This document shows, piece after piece, positions 45,769 through 57,862 of a DNA stretch of 64,000 nucleotides. Position 1 is the first letter of the stretch; each line of letters begins with the position of its first letter. Position numbers and translations under genes: made by a program. Origin of the DNA: Rhexocercosporidium sp. MPI-PUGE-AT-0058 (taxonomy: Eukaryota > Ascomycota > Leotiomycetes > Helotiales); assembly GCA_020746875.1 (NCBI GenBank), contig JAGTJL010000012.1, forward strand, positions 186,001-250,000, given 5' to 3'. Below the pieces are notes generated by a model that saw only the letters and a program-made list of their open reading frames with translations, did no database searches and was not told the origin of the DNA.

Positions 45769-46922
45769 ATGGCAACCACAAAGCAGCGCCTTGCGCTTTC
45801 GATAATCGACTTCCTCAGCAGCTCCCTCACCGATGGCACGCTCACAGACGAAGACCGTGAATCAGTCGAGGTCGCTCAATCATGCATTGCGGAATCCTTC
45901 AAAGTAGACCCGACCGATGCCACACCAAAGGACTCCCAATCCCTCCTACAAATCTACTCCGTCTACGAGAAGCTGAAGACCAAATCCCCCGCAGCGGCTG
46001 CCACCCCAGCTGCTGCATCAACCTCCTCCCCCACCGAAGCACAGAAGAAGGAAGCAGAGTCGCTGAAGAGTCAAGGAAACGCCGCCATGGCTAAGAAGGA
46101 CTACCCTACTGCCATCGACCTCTACAGCCAAGCCCTCGCGCTCCTCCCAGGCAACCCCATCTTCCTCTCCAACCGCGCAGCCGCACACTCAGCATCCAAG
46201 GACCACGAATCTGCCCGCGCAGACGCAGAGGCTGCCGTGGCTGCAGACCCTAAATACACCAAGGCGTGGAGCAGACTCGGCCTTGCGAGATTTGCCCTCG
46301 GCGATGCGAAGGGTAGCATGGAAGCATATGGCAAGGGAATCGAATTCGAAGGCAATGGAGGAAGCGACGCCATGAAGAAGGGATTTGAGACAGCCAAGAA
46401 GCGTGTTGCGGAGCTCGAAGCCGGAGACGACAGTGAAGACGACGAGGTCGCTCCCCGTGGTGCTCCAGGTGCTGGTGCGGGCGGCATGCCAGATCTGAGT
46501 GCGCTTGCGGGCATGTTTGGAGGCGGAGCCGGTGGTGCGGGTGGTGGCATGCCGGATCTCAGCGCTATCATGAGTAATCCTATGTTTGCGAGCATGGCGC
46601 AGAATCTCATGAGCAACCCGGATATGATGGAGAACCTCATGAGCAACCCACGGATACGTGATATGGCGAGCCAGTTTGGTGGTGCGGGAGCTGGTGGTGC
46701 ACCAGGGGCTGGGGGTGCGGGTGGGAGAGGTGCTGGTGGGATGCCGGATCTGGCGAGTCTGATGCAGGATCCTAGTATTGCTGAAATGTGAGTTTTGTTC
46801 CCTTGCTGCGTAGACTTGGAGTGGAGAGTAGGAGCTAATGGTCCGATAGGGCGAGAAATATGATGGGTGGTGCGGGTGGAGCTGGACGTGGAGCTGGTGC
46901 TGGACGAGGGGCTAGCCAGTAA
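45769..46922 (+). CDS. sgt2: SGT2/SGTA-type small TPR co-chaperone
   Basis: Two exons, 45769-46787 and 46850-46922, with a 62-nt intron (GTGAGT...ATAG), give 363 aa. Residues 1-72 (QRLALSIIDFLSSSLTDG, then RESVEVAQSCIAESFKVD) form the SGTA homodimerisation domain that binds the Get4/Get5 ubiquitin-like domain. Three TPR motifs occupy about 95-197 (SQGNAAMAKKDYPTAIDLYSQAL, then NRAAAHSASKDH, then AWSRLGLARFALGD), the docking site for Hsp70/Hsp90 tails. The C-terminal third is Gly/Met-rich with NPMFASMAQNLMSNPDMM, NLMSNPRIRDMA and DPSIAEM|ARNMMGG, the client-binding part. The protein hands tail-anchored membrane proteins to the GET pathway in the cytosol. The C-terminus ends in Gly/Ala/Arg repeats instead of a glutamine-rich tail. 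The assignment is secure. Confidence 0.92.
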
Positions 46923-48710
46923 CTCCCCGGTCGATACATGAGCCCGAGTTCTTCTCCTAAGTTTCAACTTAAGCTTGATGTTCTCCGCGTTGTTCAAATA
47001 GACAGACATACAGAGCTAAACCCAGCTGCATTTCGGGGAAGCAGGATATCATGCATACGTGATCTAGTTGATGATATTATGGTTATTGTTTGTTTCTTTC
47101 TTTGTTGATGAGACCTCTTTTCATAGCGCTGGATAGAGCAAAAGCATTCTTGGTAATGACGATGTGTTTTCATTCTCGATGTTTGGATGTTTTGAAGACT
47201 TCGTGACTTTTTGACTTTCTTGCTTCCTGTAAGATCGTACGATTGGTCGATTTGTGTTAAATGCCTTGGAATTACGCGAGGTTGATTGTTTCTGCTGGGA
47301 GCCTAGAAGGGGGTTCGAGATCTGCCTTCTTCCTCTATGGGGAACGGTACAGACGACGGTCGAAGTTGAATCTATCCCCTAGCAAGCGGGCTGCCATTTT
47401 ACGACTCGGTTTGCGCACGTCGGGCTGGTAGAAAGAAGTATATAAAGCTTTCTCTTCCAGAGGAATCTACTCTGACTCGGAACTTCTATTGGCTTCCCTC
47501 TGGTTCGACTACCAATGGCTACGCCTGTGTCGTTTTCTTTATCCTTTGTGGAGTTCAGTAGATGAAGTGGTTGTCTGTGTACTTTTCTTCTTCATTTTTT
47601 CTCTAAAATTGGGATTGTGTATGGAGCGTCTTCAATATAGTCCTTCCCGTTTTAATATGACAGTCGGGTGTTCTTCTAATGAAGAGAAATAGAGGTTTGA
47701 TTTACCGGGAGAGCGTGGTAATGTATGTGAGTTAAAATGACGGGGGGTGAGGGATGAACAGAAAAGACGCTTCATGCAGCGAGGAAAATAGTCGTTGGGA
47801 TTTAATTTTATCAAAGTTTCCTATCGACTACGTCATATAGAATAGCGCCGAGCGCATTTACATTTCCTTTTCCATCTGAGGTTCATTTTTTTGGTTCGTG
47901 TTTGATTTTGAGATACGATGAGAAGCAATGTACGCCGCCCTTAAGAAGCTGGTCCGCAATGCTACTTGATTTGTTTTTTTGGTAGAAGAAATGTTATTTT
48001 GATCGTTGGGCATGATACACAGTCTTAGTTCTTAAAAGATTAATTAATTATTTAAGTTGGTAAGTAAATATAGTGGTGAGTTAAGCGAGGTGGGCAGAAT
48101 AGGGGTACTCGACGTTATACTATATACAAATAAGACATAAGAATCGACGACGCAAGAAACTATTCGGAATCCCAGAACGGAGCAACTTACGGGCAATGCT
48201 TATCGAGTACAAAGCAGCCACGAAAGCCACCAGTCTTATGGAGCAGGCGTAGATCTTTGGCAATATCAAACTGGAATATTTCGTGTCAAGCACGGAGGGG
48301 ACACTAAGGGTATAATGATGCTGGAAGGGTAGTAGGAGCGGCTATTAAGTATTTTGCAACTGGAAAGCACTTCTTAACGCTAACATGTAATTATTTGCAG
48401 ATAGATAGAGGCAAAAGAGTAGAGAAGGTGGCACCTAGCTATGGTCCATAAAACTATGGTGAAATGAGGTGTACTGGCTGACACCAGTGTGTGTGGTTGA
48501 TCTGCCGATCCTAACCTTCCGATAGCCGACTAGTTATGAGAAAATCAATCAATGAATCAAGCTCTAGTAAAGTCAACGGTTTCTTCGTTCTCGTTACTGT
48601 TTCGCAAAGTCCGATTTCATGGAATAGAAATGGAGGCCTACCGCCGCTTCCAGGAGAGGCCTACTGAAGGTACAATTGCTCTCATCAGCCGCTTTACAAG
48701 CTTACTGGTC
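46923..48710. other. Intergenic, no gene recognised
   Basis: 1.8 kb: the 3' UTR of the co-chaperone gene, then AT-richer sequence with only short ORFs (60-67 aa). Confidence 0.5.
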
Positions 48711-50220
48711 CTATGCCTGTCTAGTTTCTTCATCTTCCTGCTTTAGCCAAGCATGCCCGAGCAATTCAAAGGCTGTTCTGACTAAGTTTGGATCTATTAT
48801 CAGTGTTCCCTCTAAGAAATCAACAAACAAGTCCAGATCCTTGCCAGACATATTGGCTGGTCTCCGCGTCGAGGGATTTTTACCATCCATGAATCCTTGA
48901 GGGTCATACGTTTGAGCTACGCCGAATTAATGTGGTGAAGTCCTCCTATGTGTGCTTGGTTAGCAGTAGTAGGTGAGATTCACGTCTAACAGTTACCTTC
49001 GGCATTAAAGAATTGGTCAGACTTCGACCGTTGAGATAAAAGAGATTCAGGGAATGGCCCCATAACACTTCAATGAACTATGCGAGACGGCTATCTTCTG
49101 CTCCACTCTCCATTACTTGCATCTAATCCAGGGAAAGGTCTATGACCTTTGGTTAGTTCTATGATCTGATTGAGGTTAGCTGTCATGGCTTATCAGAATT
49201 AAATCCTACAGAGGGCGAAAATCCATTTGTCGAAGTGCTCGAAGTCATACGTGAACTTACCAAGCAACCTAAGCTGAATATATCGGTCCCCAAGGAGCAC
49301 CTAAAGTAACTTCGGGTGCTCGAAGCAGTGGCGGTTGGATATCATCCGAAAGATGGTTTTTAGGCCAGCTTGCTAAAAAAAAAATTGAAAAAAGACGGGG
49401 GGAAGATTAGCTGCTGTTGATTTAAAATGCTATCTTTATTTTAACTTACAGACTCCTAAGTCTATAATGCATATTTCGAACGATTCTCTGTCAGCTAATC
49501 GTTGTGGCGTGACAACTTCTGTGACCGATAATGGAGTCGCGCTTTCCGGCCTCGTGTCTGATATCGAGGCTGTCTCTCTTAGGTATTCAACAATACTCTC
49601 GTGTGGATTTCAAGACCAATCAAAATATTGGACGGTTTCAGATCTATTAATTCGTCAGTTATTGAGTTTAAGTATCCATTCCAGGAAGGGTTCACCAATC
49701 TGTATGATTCCACATTGCCTATGAAGGAAGTCTAAACCTAGGAGAATCTGCCGTATAACTTCTCTCATGACTTTGGCTGGTATTCTTCGTTGGCCGTAAA
49801 GCCGTGCTTCGTAACCAATGTGATGCCCCAAAACGTCAAAAACAAAGCATACGTGTTCCCCGTTTGGGCCACTGTGTTTGAAGACGTTTAAGAGGCGCGT
49901 AACTTGGCCCGCTTCTGGAAGTTGCCGATTCGCGGGTTCTGATATCTTCTTCAGCATTTCAAGCTTGAAAACATCGTTTGCGGTGCCGTAGCGATCTGCC
50001 CTTAGTATTTTGAGAGCCACGTATTTGCGCAATCTGTTTGTTAATGTGGCACTGATGTGAGAAGGTGGGCTAGCTTACAAGGAATCGGTAGCAAGCCACA
50101 CTGTTGAGTACTGCCCCTGGCCAAGCTTCCGCACGACCTTGCATTGTGACTCATTGTGACTCATGGAAGGTATTGCCGAGCGCAATGGGATGCAATCCTC
50201 CTGGCCCGCTGTCCCAAGGA
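48711..50220 (-). pseudogene. SRPK-like Ser/Thr protein kinase pseudogene
   Basis: Kinase blocks appear in order on the minus strand in shifting frames: GGLHPIALGNTFHE (near 50215-50165), CKVVRKLGQGQYSTVWLATDS (near 50145-50085), then after an intron RKYVALKILRADRYGTANDVF (50032 onwards) with LGHHIGYEARLYGQRRIP and VIRQILLGLDFLH. Next come CGIIQI|DLKPSNILIG across a putative intron, CIIDLGV (DFG position, near 49470), QPPLLRAPEVTLGAPWG (near 49340-49285), and DLDLFVDFLEGTLIIDP with ELLGHAWLKQEDE to a stop at 48713-48711. Damage: a 10-bp tandem duplication at 50043-50062-type spacing (see 50143-50162) that yields a TGA, a frameshift near 49610, another at the WG|TDIFSLGCL joint near 49282, and stops after the DLG segment. 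Fungi carry large families of such SR-protein-kinase-like genes. It cannot encode a full kinase. Confidence 0.8.
50143..50162. repeat. 10-bp tandem duplication breaking the kinase pseudogene
   Basis: attgtgactc occurs twice in a row (50143-50152 and 50153-50162). One copy alone would keep HESQ-CKVV in frame; two copies give TGA after CAA on the minus strand. Confidence 0.75.
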
Positions 50221-53200
50221 GGAATTGGACCCTAAGAAGTCGCCATTAAAAGACCAAACCATAAGGATATGGCTGCGCGCACATTATCCAATCTTGGAAT
50301 TTCCCGCGAGAGATGTTTGGCCGCTTGAGACATGGACGACAAAGCTGGACTAAATGGCTATCAAACTTTCCGTTCGAAGCCTTTCCAAGCTTGTGGATTT
50401 AGGAGGATGAAGAAGTGGACACTGGAAGTTTATCAAGGGAGAATAAAGATGTTGTGCACAATTTGGTCGATTCGAGGGTAATGGGAATTTGGAGGACAGC
50501 CGCCGCCCTGGTGATAGCGGGTTTCCTGTTGTTATAAGTATTCCCTTGAATCTCGCTTCAGATGAGGTAGATGGAGAAGCAGAACAAGAGAAATAAGTAA
50601 GCATGCCGAAGATGGGTTGTGATTCAGAGACGTCAGATCTGGAATGTTTGTTCACTGTGTTGTGTTGGCATGTTTATTGACCTTTCTAAATCCTCACCAT
50701 TGATATCTCAGCCTTTCTTACCCTTTCCAACAGTCAGCAATATTTTAATACTCGGAGTCATCTCGCCTCTCTGTAATTTATCCCTCGCAAGTCTATCTTT
50801 GCTTGGAAATCGTCCACTTCCTAAGTGAAGGAACTCGAGAACTCAGAGCAGACAAATTTTGTCGAGGCTAATTGTCTGTGTCCCAGGTTCAAAAATATAT
50901 AATGGGACTTATGTTTCTGTAATCTAGACCAACAGCCAGCATGTACGCTGCACACAACATGGACGTCGACCGTATGGTCCACAAGACAGAGGCTGAGTAT
51001 CTGCGTATGGTAGGGAGGCGAGAAGTTGAACATCATAGAATTCACTGTAGCCACATTCGGAGTCGTTGGATCCATTCACTTAAGTGTGCTCAGCACTCAT
51101 TTCCGAAGTCAATGCGGAGGGTCCGAAAGTAAACAATGTTTCTCGCTTAAAGCAGGGCCTATAGCAAAAGCACGACATAGCTCCAGCTCTCGAAAATGGC
51201 TTGTTTTGCCTTATATATATGTAGATGCCCAATCCTGGAATCTAATTCATACATTAGAGAATGAACATATTGCGTAATGTAAACAATGGTGTTCGCTTAC
51301 GCACTTGACTCAGCCGTAATTACCCCTCCAGTCCATGCTAGATATAAGATCAATCTCCAGCCTAAGACCTTTCAATCATTATCGACGGGGTGCGCACAAA
51401 AGGAAATTTCATGCGTTCCTAACTGAACGTTCTCTTCCTGCCATCAACTTGGGTCGAAGACTCATAAATTGAAACCTGTATTCGTGCGTGCCCATCTGTG
51501 TAAGGGTTGATTGTGCAAGAACTTGGAGAATCTCTCATCTTTTGGAAGAGATAAAGCGGTCTTGACAGCGATGGTAAGTATGACAGCAAAATCCGATGAT
51601 GACTTAATATCATAATGTCCTGATACAGGTCCTATATCTTAGATTATCACAAGTAACCGAAAGACTCTATGGATCAAATATTACTTTACTAATAGTCAAG
51701 GGGCTGAACACGTGGGTTCTTAATGCGCAATCTCCTTCCTCTTCCCTTCACAGCTTCGGTGACTTGATGTGCTTATTTTGCTGTTGGGGGAATGTGGAAG
51801 GTGGAAACTCTTTATAAAGTAGGTCGACCTCAACAAAGCATATGAACAGACCAAGATCGGCAGTATTAATACCATTCACCTAGACCATCTTGAAAAAATT
51901 TCCTCAAATTGATGCTAAAATCTCTACCAGCAGCATCAGAGAAATAACTGGATGTCGGAGGACGTTGCATACTTGTGGTATATATGAAAATAAATGCCTC
52001 TTTCCTGAAGATCCATCGTATTCATCCAACAAACCCCCACTGACACGATGTTCGAATGGTCCGGGTAGAGAGCTTGGTTGAAGCTAACTGCGCTTTATGA
52101 CGAAGAAGTCTGTCACCTTCCCTCCTCTCTTTCTATTCTAGAAGACTAGCTCTTCTTGTGGGTTCAATACTACAGTGTCATGAGCGAAAGTGAGAATATG
52201 AGCCGATAATCAAGACAATTTTTGATAGTGGAAGAACGTGGTGGCAACGACGATAATCAAAACCATGAGATGAGTTTCCTTGGTAGAGTTGAGGGTCGAA
52301 TGCCTACAAATTTGCTTTGATTCTGCACTACCAGTAATTCCGTGTTTGGGATTACCACAATACTCAAGTTATGCAACTTAGGCTCAGAACAGCATTGCTT
52401 GTGGGGTAGGCGTCATTCTAGAATAGCAAGGTACAAGGTTAGAAAGCTAGGGATCAGAGTAACTTATAGCAGCTGCGAAATCCGGTTGGACTCTAGGGAT
52501 TCCGATTTGAGGGATATCACTAGTGATTGGTCGATCTAGGACGGGCATTCTGAATCTCAACAGGCAAGAGTTTAAAGAGTATACATAAAACGTTCCGAGT
52601 AGTGCTAGTCTCTAGATTCACAAAGTACAAACCAAAATCAACAAAGAAAGGTTTCATAGAAGCTGTGGAGGTTGTGGCTGTAACTTCGACCCTGCTTCAA
52701 AAAATGATGTTAATTTACGTGGGAGGCTCTTTTAAATTGAGATCCATGATTTGAAATAGAATGATTGAGAAGAAAAGGTAGGGGTCGAGTGATTGAAGTC
52801 GAGCTCGCGACATTGGGATTTGACAGCAGTGAAAATGTTGACAAAGTAAGCAATGTCCGGCTACTTGACACTGGACAGTACTCTGTACATCGACGAGGTC
52901 GATGTGGACGATTTGTGGGTTGTAGCACTTATAGAAAGCTAGTTTGATGCGGAATGACAGCAGGAAGAGAAATAACAGCAAAGTATCGAAAGGGGTGTAG
53001 GACATTTAAGTCGTGAGGCAAAAAGCGAGAAGCTATAAGAAGTGATCTTCGATTGCACGTGGAGTAAGATATAACTATAAACACTATTTATCTTTTTCTG
53101 GTTATTTATTTATCTTGCCTTATTTACTTGTTTATCTTTCCTTGTTAATTTGTTAAACTTAAATTGTTTACCGTTATATTACAGTTTTATTTAATCTATT

Positions 53201-53876
53201 TAATAATGAAAAGTTAAGAGATTATTTTAAGACTTCAGGATGTAGGAAAAGAAGTCGATATTATTACTCGGCCCCGCTTTGCCCGCGTCGAATTCGTCAC
53301 GTCGCGTCACTTGAGGAACAGGTCTGCTTAAATTTATAATCATTTATAAAAGTAGAAGTGAAAGTCCTAGAGTGATATAATGACATTAAACAGGCTTTCA
53401 TCGAAGGAGGATAGAGTGAAGCGAATGTTAGTCCCGAAGTCCTCGCTTCTCGCTTAGCTAGACATGAAATCTTGCCCGCCCCGTGTAGAACTACTCAGGG
53501 CACTTACTGAACGTAAGTAGATTTGCTTGAATTCCGATTCAGATTCTTTCTGAAAGTGAATGTCCTGAAGTCAGTTTAAGACTTTGGATAGGCCTTTGTC
53601 TAAGGAAGTGGGAAAGAGAGCGAATGTTAGTCCTCGCTTAGCTGGAGCACGTCTCGAATGGGTCATGTCACTTGATAAACAGGTTTGCTTGGGTTTAGAT
53701 TTGGATTTCATTTCATTTCCGTAATCTTTAGGTCTTCGTTTTGAAGACCAGGGTATCTCCCATCACCATTCGCTTAGGCCGATGGACGAAAAACATCCCT
53801 CATCAGCGCACTTGCACAAAGCCATCACCAAGTCGGAAATAGAGAATTTTCTTCTTGATCATGATTATCATTTCGA
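50221..53876. other. Gene-poor intergenic region
   Basis: 3.7 kb with only short motif-free ORFs (up to about 100 aa). It becomes AT-rich at about 53040-53240 (runs such as ttatttatttatc) and then holds degenerate tandem repeats up to about 53720 ahead of the OLA1 3' end. Confidence 0.5.
53310..53720. repeat. Degenerate tandem repeats of roughly 170 bp
   Basis: Three related units. Shared blocks are cacttga-ga-aacaggt-tgctt (near 53311 and 53668), agaagtgaaagtccta / gaaagtgaatgtcctga (near 53350 and 53555) and gcgaatgttagtcc...tcgcttagct (near 53420 and 53618). Spacing varies by indels. Nature unknown. Confidence 0.5.
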
Positions 53877-55394
53877 TTATCCCTTTGCAGCGCCAGCTTT
53901 AATCAAGAGAATGTCGCCATCTTCTACGACATAATCCTTTCCTTTCGTCTGGATCTTGCCCTTGGCCTTGATCTCTGCTTCGTCACCGAATTCCTTGAGG
54001 GCGTTGAAGTTGTACACGATGGCTTGGATAAAGGTCTTCTCGAAATCACCATGGATGACACCTGCGGCCTGGGGTGCCTTGGTGCCGTTTCGGATCGTCC
54101 ATTGTCTGACTTCATCGGTACCGGTTGTGAAGAAACTGCCCAGGTTCAGGACCTTGCGCATTACGGTGATGAGTTTGGGGAGAGCGGATTCGACACCAAG
54201 CTCCTTGAGCTCCTTCTTTGCTGCTTCGCCCTCGGATCCTCCCTCGAATTGAGTGAGGCGTTCCTCGAGGCAGATAGAGATTGGGAGGATCGGGTCACCA
54301 GCAGCATGCTCCTTAATCCATTCCATGACCTTTCCGAGATGCTTGTTCTTCTTTCGGATGTAGTCCTTCTCGCTCAGGTTGATGAGGTAGACGACGGGCT
54401 TGGCGGTGAGGAGGAAGAGAGGGTTGATGTACTCGATCTATACAGAAGGGTCAGCAGCTGGTGTGGTGAAGCTTTCCATAGCAGAGTAGAAGAAGGTAAC
54501 TAAATCAGAACGTGTTTCATATCTCAGTATGCTCTCTACGTTTTACGTGAGGCACTCGACGAGCTGGGATTATCAGGCCTCATGGCCTTTTGTCATCATG
54601 ATAGTGGGTGGGGATAAAAGAAAAATCAAGGACAAAAATTTTCACATACCTCTTTCATGGTCCAGTCGCCCTTTCGGACATCACCACCGCCTTGAAGAAG
54701 AGCCAGGACCTTTTCGATACAAGCCTCTTCCTCCTTGAGCTTCTTCATCTCAAGACTCTGACCACCTCTTCGAGTCAGCTTCTTGGATGCCTCGAGAGCC
54801 TTTTCAGTGAACTCGATGTCCTTGATTCGCAACTCTTCGCTGATGATAGTCAGATCCCTAACTGGGTCGACATCTCCTTCAATGTGAATAATCTCAGCAT
54901 CGTCGAAGCATCGTACAACCTGGAAGATAGCATCGACGGCACGAATATGTGACAAGAAGGCATTTCCAAGACCAGCACCAGTCGAGGCACCTCGAGTCAA
55001 TCCAGCAATATCGTAGATGGTGAGATGTGCGGGAACTCTTGACTTGGGGTTGTATTTTTCGCAGAGCCAGTCGTAGCGCTCATCAGGAACGATGACACGA
55101 GATTCTTCGGGGTCGATGGTTGCGAAGGGGAAGTTCTGGCATTGGTTAGAAGGGAGCGGTGTAGAGGTGAGTGGATGCCGGTACTTACGGCGGGGTTACC
55201 CAGGTGGCATTTGGTGATAGCTTGAAAGAGAGTCGATTTGCCCACGTTTGCAAGACCGACCTGCAAAACTCTGTCAGTTGCAGTCGAGGGACAGTGGCAG
55301 AGGTGAGGGAGCTACATACGATTCCACTCTTCAAGTTATTACCCGGCCTGCCCAGCAGGAGCTTCTCCTCCTTGACGGCCTTCTTGGGAGGCAT
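53877..55394 (-). CDS. ola1: Obg-like ATPase 1 (OLA1/YchF)
   Basis: Four exons, 55394-55320, 55260-55189, 55135-54650 and 54437-53877, all GT-AG and in phase 0, give 397 aa, the normal OLA1 length. The N-terminus is basic (MPPKKAVKEEK). The P-loop GLANVGKST (residues 27-35) spans the exon 1/2 joint region, then NFPFATIDPEESRV (switch I region), DIAGLTRGASTGAGLGNAFL (switch II, DxxG) and NLSEKDY, where the usual NKxD is replaced by NxSE, the change that makes OLA1 prefer ATP over GTP. The C-terminal TGS domain includes FFTTGTDEVRQWTIRNGTKAPQAAGVIHGDF and ends DGDILLIKAGAAKG. The protein binds ribosomes and is linked to stress responses and proteasome function. It is divergent from the DeSI gene with 593 bp between start codons. 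Confidence 0.95.
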
Positions 55395-55987
55395 TTTCTT
55401 TTTGGCGTAGGAACGTCTTTGTGTGGTGTTGGTATTGGTGTGAGTGGTGTTGTTGAGTAAGACCGTGCAACTAAGCAGGCTCTGGTATGAGGAGGCAGTT
55501 CTTGCTGCGGACCTTTGAAAAGTGAGGGTGAAAGAAGAGAAGAGACGTGGGGCAGTGAAGGACGACGTCGTGAAGGAGGGGTAGAAGGGGTTGGCTTCAG
55601 CCTTGTCTTGAGAGGTGAGAGAGTGAGGGGGGTTGGATAAACCAGAACCTCTTCTCTCCTGCGCAGAAATGGTTGTGCGGCGAATAGAATCGGGCTGCTG
55701 CCCTGAGGAGCGAGCGACTGCGAATCGAGAAAAGTCTCTGCCGAATAAAATCGGGTTTTATGGTGGCGATAAGTGGGTCCACGGTGTCGTGACGCGGCCG
55801 CACAGTTGCCGAGCCTCGCTCAGTCTGGTCTTGGCCTTCCAGGCACGGCTGATATCATATCTCAAGGGGGCATATTATGGAGTTCCACCTCGTTTTACAT
55901 GTCGCGAGTATCTCTTGGAGCTTTGAACCTTGAGTACGACTGGAATCGGATGGGATAGCGTTACGATCAACCAAGAATCAACGCACA
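55395..55987. promoter_or_regulatory. Divergent promoter region, OLA1 and DeSI genes
   Basis: 593 bp between two divergent start codons. It must carry both promoters and 5' UTRs. No specific site was identified. Confidence 0.5.
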
Positions 55988-56835
55988 ATGGCTGGCAATA
56001 AGAACTCCAGGAGATCCAATCATCGATCAACGCTCTCTTTACAGAAGACTGAGATAAAGATCAATGTCTACGATTTACTCCCAGTGAGTACCCCTCGCTT
56101 TGATTACTTTACTAATACGCCTGAATATCAACTTCGTTCGCCTTTGAATTCTGCTAACATCAACAGCCTGGAAAATTAGCTTCAGTACTATGGACAATCG
56201 GCTCTTCCCTACTGCATTCCGGCGTCGTCATAAACAACAGAGAATACGCGTATGGAGGACATGACAGAAGAGGATTGACTGGCGTCTATTACACTCCACC
56301 GCGAGCAGTACCGCCTGGAGGGACATTCCAATGCGAGATCCTCCACGGCTTCACAGTCCAACCCCAGAACGAAATAGATGCCATCATCAAAGAAGCTTCT
56401 GACGTGTTTCAAGGCACATCCTACAACCTCCTCACTAGGAACTGCAACCACTTCACAGCCTATCTATGCGAGAAGCTCACTGGACGGCCTGGACCGGGCT
56501 GGTTGAATAGAGCGGCTAGTATTGGTGTTGCGCTGCCTTGTGTCGTTCCAAAGGAATGGATTGCGCCGCCGGATTTCGAGACGGCGGATGGAGAGTTGAT
56601 GGATGATGAGGATCGTACTTCGTCTCATGAGAGGTCGGGCATGTTGGGGAACATGGATATGAGTCATCAGAGAAGGAGCGTTGAGTTCACGGATAATGAG
56701 TGGGATAGTGAGGAAGAGAGACGACAGGGTGGGAGTGGGAAAGGGAAGGGCAAGGTTAGGGATACGTCTGGAAGGGTTGTTCCTGCTGCTGAGAGGGCAC
56801 CATCGAAGAGGACTAAATCGTCGGACTTGTCATGA
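55988..56835 (+). CDS. PPPDE/DeSI-type thiol isopeptidase
   Basis: Two exons, 55988-56083 and 56167-56835, with an 83-nt intron (GTGAGT...ACAG), give 254 aa. The PPPDE fold runs from INVYDLLP|PGKLASVLW through LLHSGVVINNREYAYGGH to SYNLLTRNCNHFTAYLCEKLTG. The catalytic pair is His49 (LLHSGV) and Cys125 (RNCNHF), the circularly permuted papain-like dyad of desumoylating isopeptidases. WLNRAASIGVALPCVVP follows the core, as in the DeSI-2-like subgroup. The C-terminal 80 residues are polar and disordered, with EEERRQGGSGKGKGK and a basic KRTK end. The family removes SUMO, ubiquitin or palmitoyl groups depending on member; the substrate here is unknown. Both catalytic residues are present, so it should be active. 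Confidence 0.92.
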
Positions 56836-57022
56836 TTCTCGTCTGTGGCTGGCACTGGCTGCATAGGCACAGGGAGGGTTTTGTTTATACTGGCGTTCAG
56901 GACGGATGATACCAGCCAGATTCTATTTATGTTACAAGTTTTCTACAACCACTCCATGCATGTAGTGTACACTCATCATTCCAACTGCCACCCCTAACAT
57001 CCCAACCATCCCAACTGTCCGT

Positions 57023-57862
57023 CTAACCCAGACGTCTGGGCTTCTTACTCCTGGTTCCGCCAAACTTCAGTCTCGTAGCATCCGAGACCTTAACCACCTT
57101 CCCTCTCAAGTATCTTCCCTCGGTACCCAACAAAGCCTTCGTAACAGCTTCTCTCCCAGCTCCAAAGCCTCGTAAGAAGACCTCCAACTCCCTAATCCAA
57201 GCATTCATACCAGACTCCTGCATCCGTCCCATCACATACGAAGCCAATTGAAAAGCCGAATCATAATGCTTCCTCCCCGCCTTCCTAAACCCCAGATTGC
57301 CAGCCGCCAACGACAGAGCCACCGTCCTGTTATCCCCCTTCTCAGGATATCTCTTGCCAGTCTGCGGATGGTACCAATTAGGCGGTCTCACAAGCGTGAT
57401 GTGCACATTATGTCTGGTGGCATAGATATGCAACTGCCACGCCGTATCGATATGCTCTCCTTCCCTCGCCATCAGATTCCCACTCCCATCCGAAGAGAAA
57501 CTGCTAGGCGACATCCTTGATCCTCTCCGTGCCATCTCAGCTCCTCGTTGGCCTTTGTTCTGGTCCATGACATTGGTGAGCATGGCTGATAGTTCAGATA
57601 GGTCAGATGTAGCTGCTTTGGGATGCAGAGATGGAGAAGTGGGTATTTGAGTAACGGGTGCTTTTCGAGGAGTGCCGAATGATGGGAAAGCTCGTTGGGC
57701 TGGTGGAGGTTTGGGGGGATCTCCTTCTGCTTTTTTGGAGGCGGTCGTGGAGAGTTGACGGAGGCATCGTGAGGGGAGTCGGGTTGCTGGTGAAAGAGTG
57801 AGTTCTGAGAAGGCCGTGAGAGGCGATTGTGCCAGGAGGCGCTGAGAGGCTGTTCGACTCAT
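57023..57862 (-). CDS. Mitochondrial small-subunit ribosomal protein uS11m
   Basis: A single-exon 279-aa protein. The first 45 residues form a mitochondrial presequence (MSRTASQRLLAQSPLTAF, then RCLRQLSTTASKK with a typical cleavage region). I chose the ATG at 57862 for this reason; an in-frame ATG at 57994 would add 44 residues and bury the presequence. The C-terminal uS11 fold covers about 140-279: WQLHIYATRHNVHITLVRP, then TVALSLAAGNLGFRKAGRKHYDSAFQLA, ELEVFLRGFGAGREAVTKALLG and a basic tail GTRSKKPRRLG. It sits on the platform of the mitochondrial small subunit. It is convergent with the DeSI gene (187 bp apart) and divergent from TIM44. Confidence 0.9.
   Translation of the reverse strand: MSRTASQRLLAQSPLTAFSELTLSPATRLPSRCLRQLSTTASKKAEGDPPKPPPAQRAFPSFGTPRKAPVTQIPTSPSLHPKAATSDLSELSAMLTNVMDQNKGQRGAEMARRGSRMSPSSFSSDGSGNLMAREGEHIDTAWQLHIYATRHNVHITLVRPPNWYHPQTGKRYPEKGDNRTVALSLAAGNLGFRKAGRKHYDSAFQLASYVMGRMQESGMNAWIRELEVFLRGFGAGREAVTKALLGTEGRYLRGKVVKVSDATRLKFGGTRSKKPRRLG

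Noticed and set aside
46122..47009. 295-aa open frame on the minus strand over the SGT2 gene
   Set aside because: A shadow of the GC-biased coding strand; it has Ala/Pro/Ser runs that mirror the sense codons and no motif.
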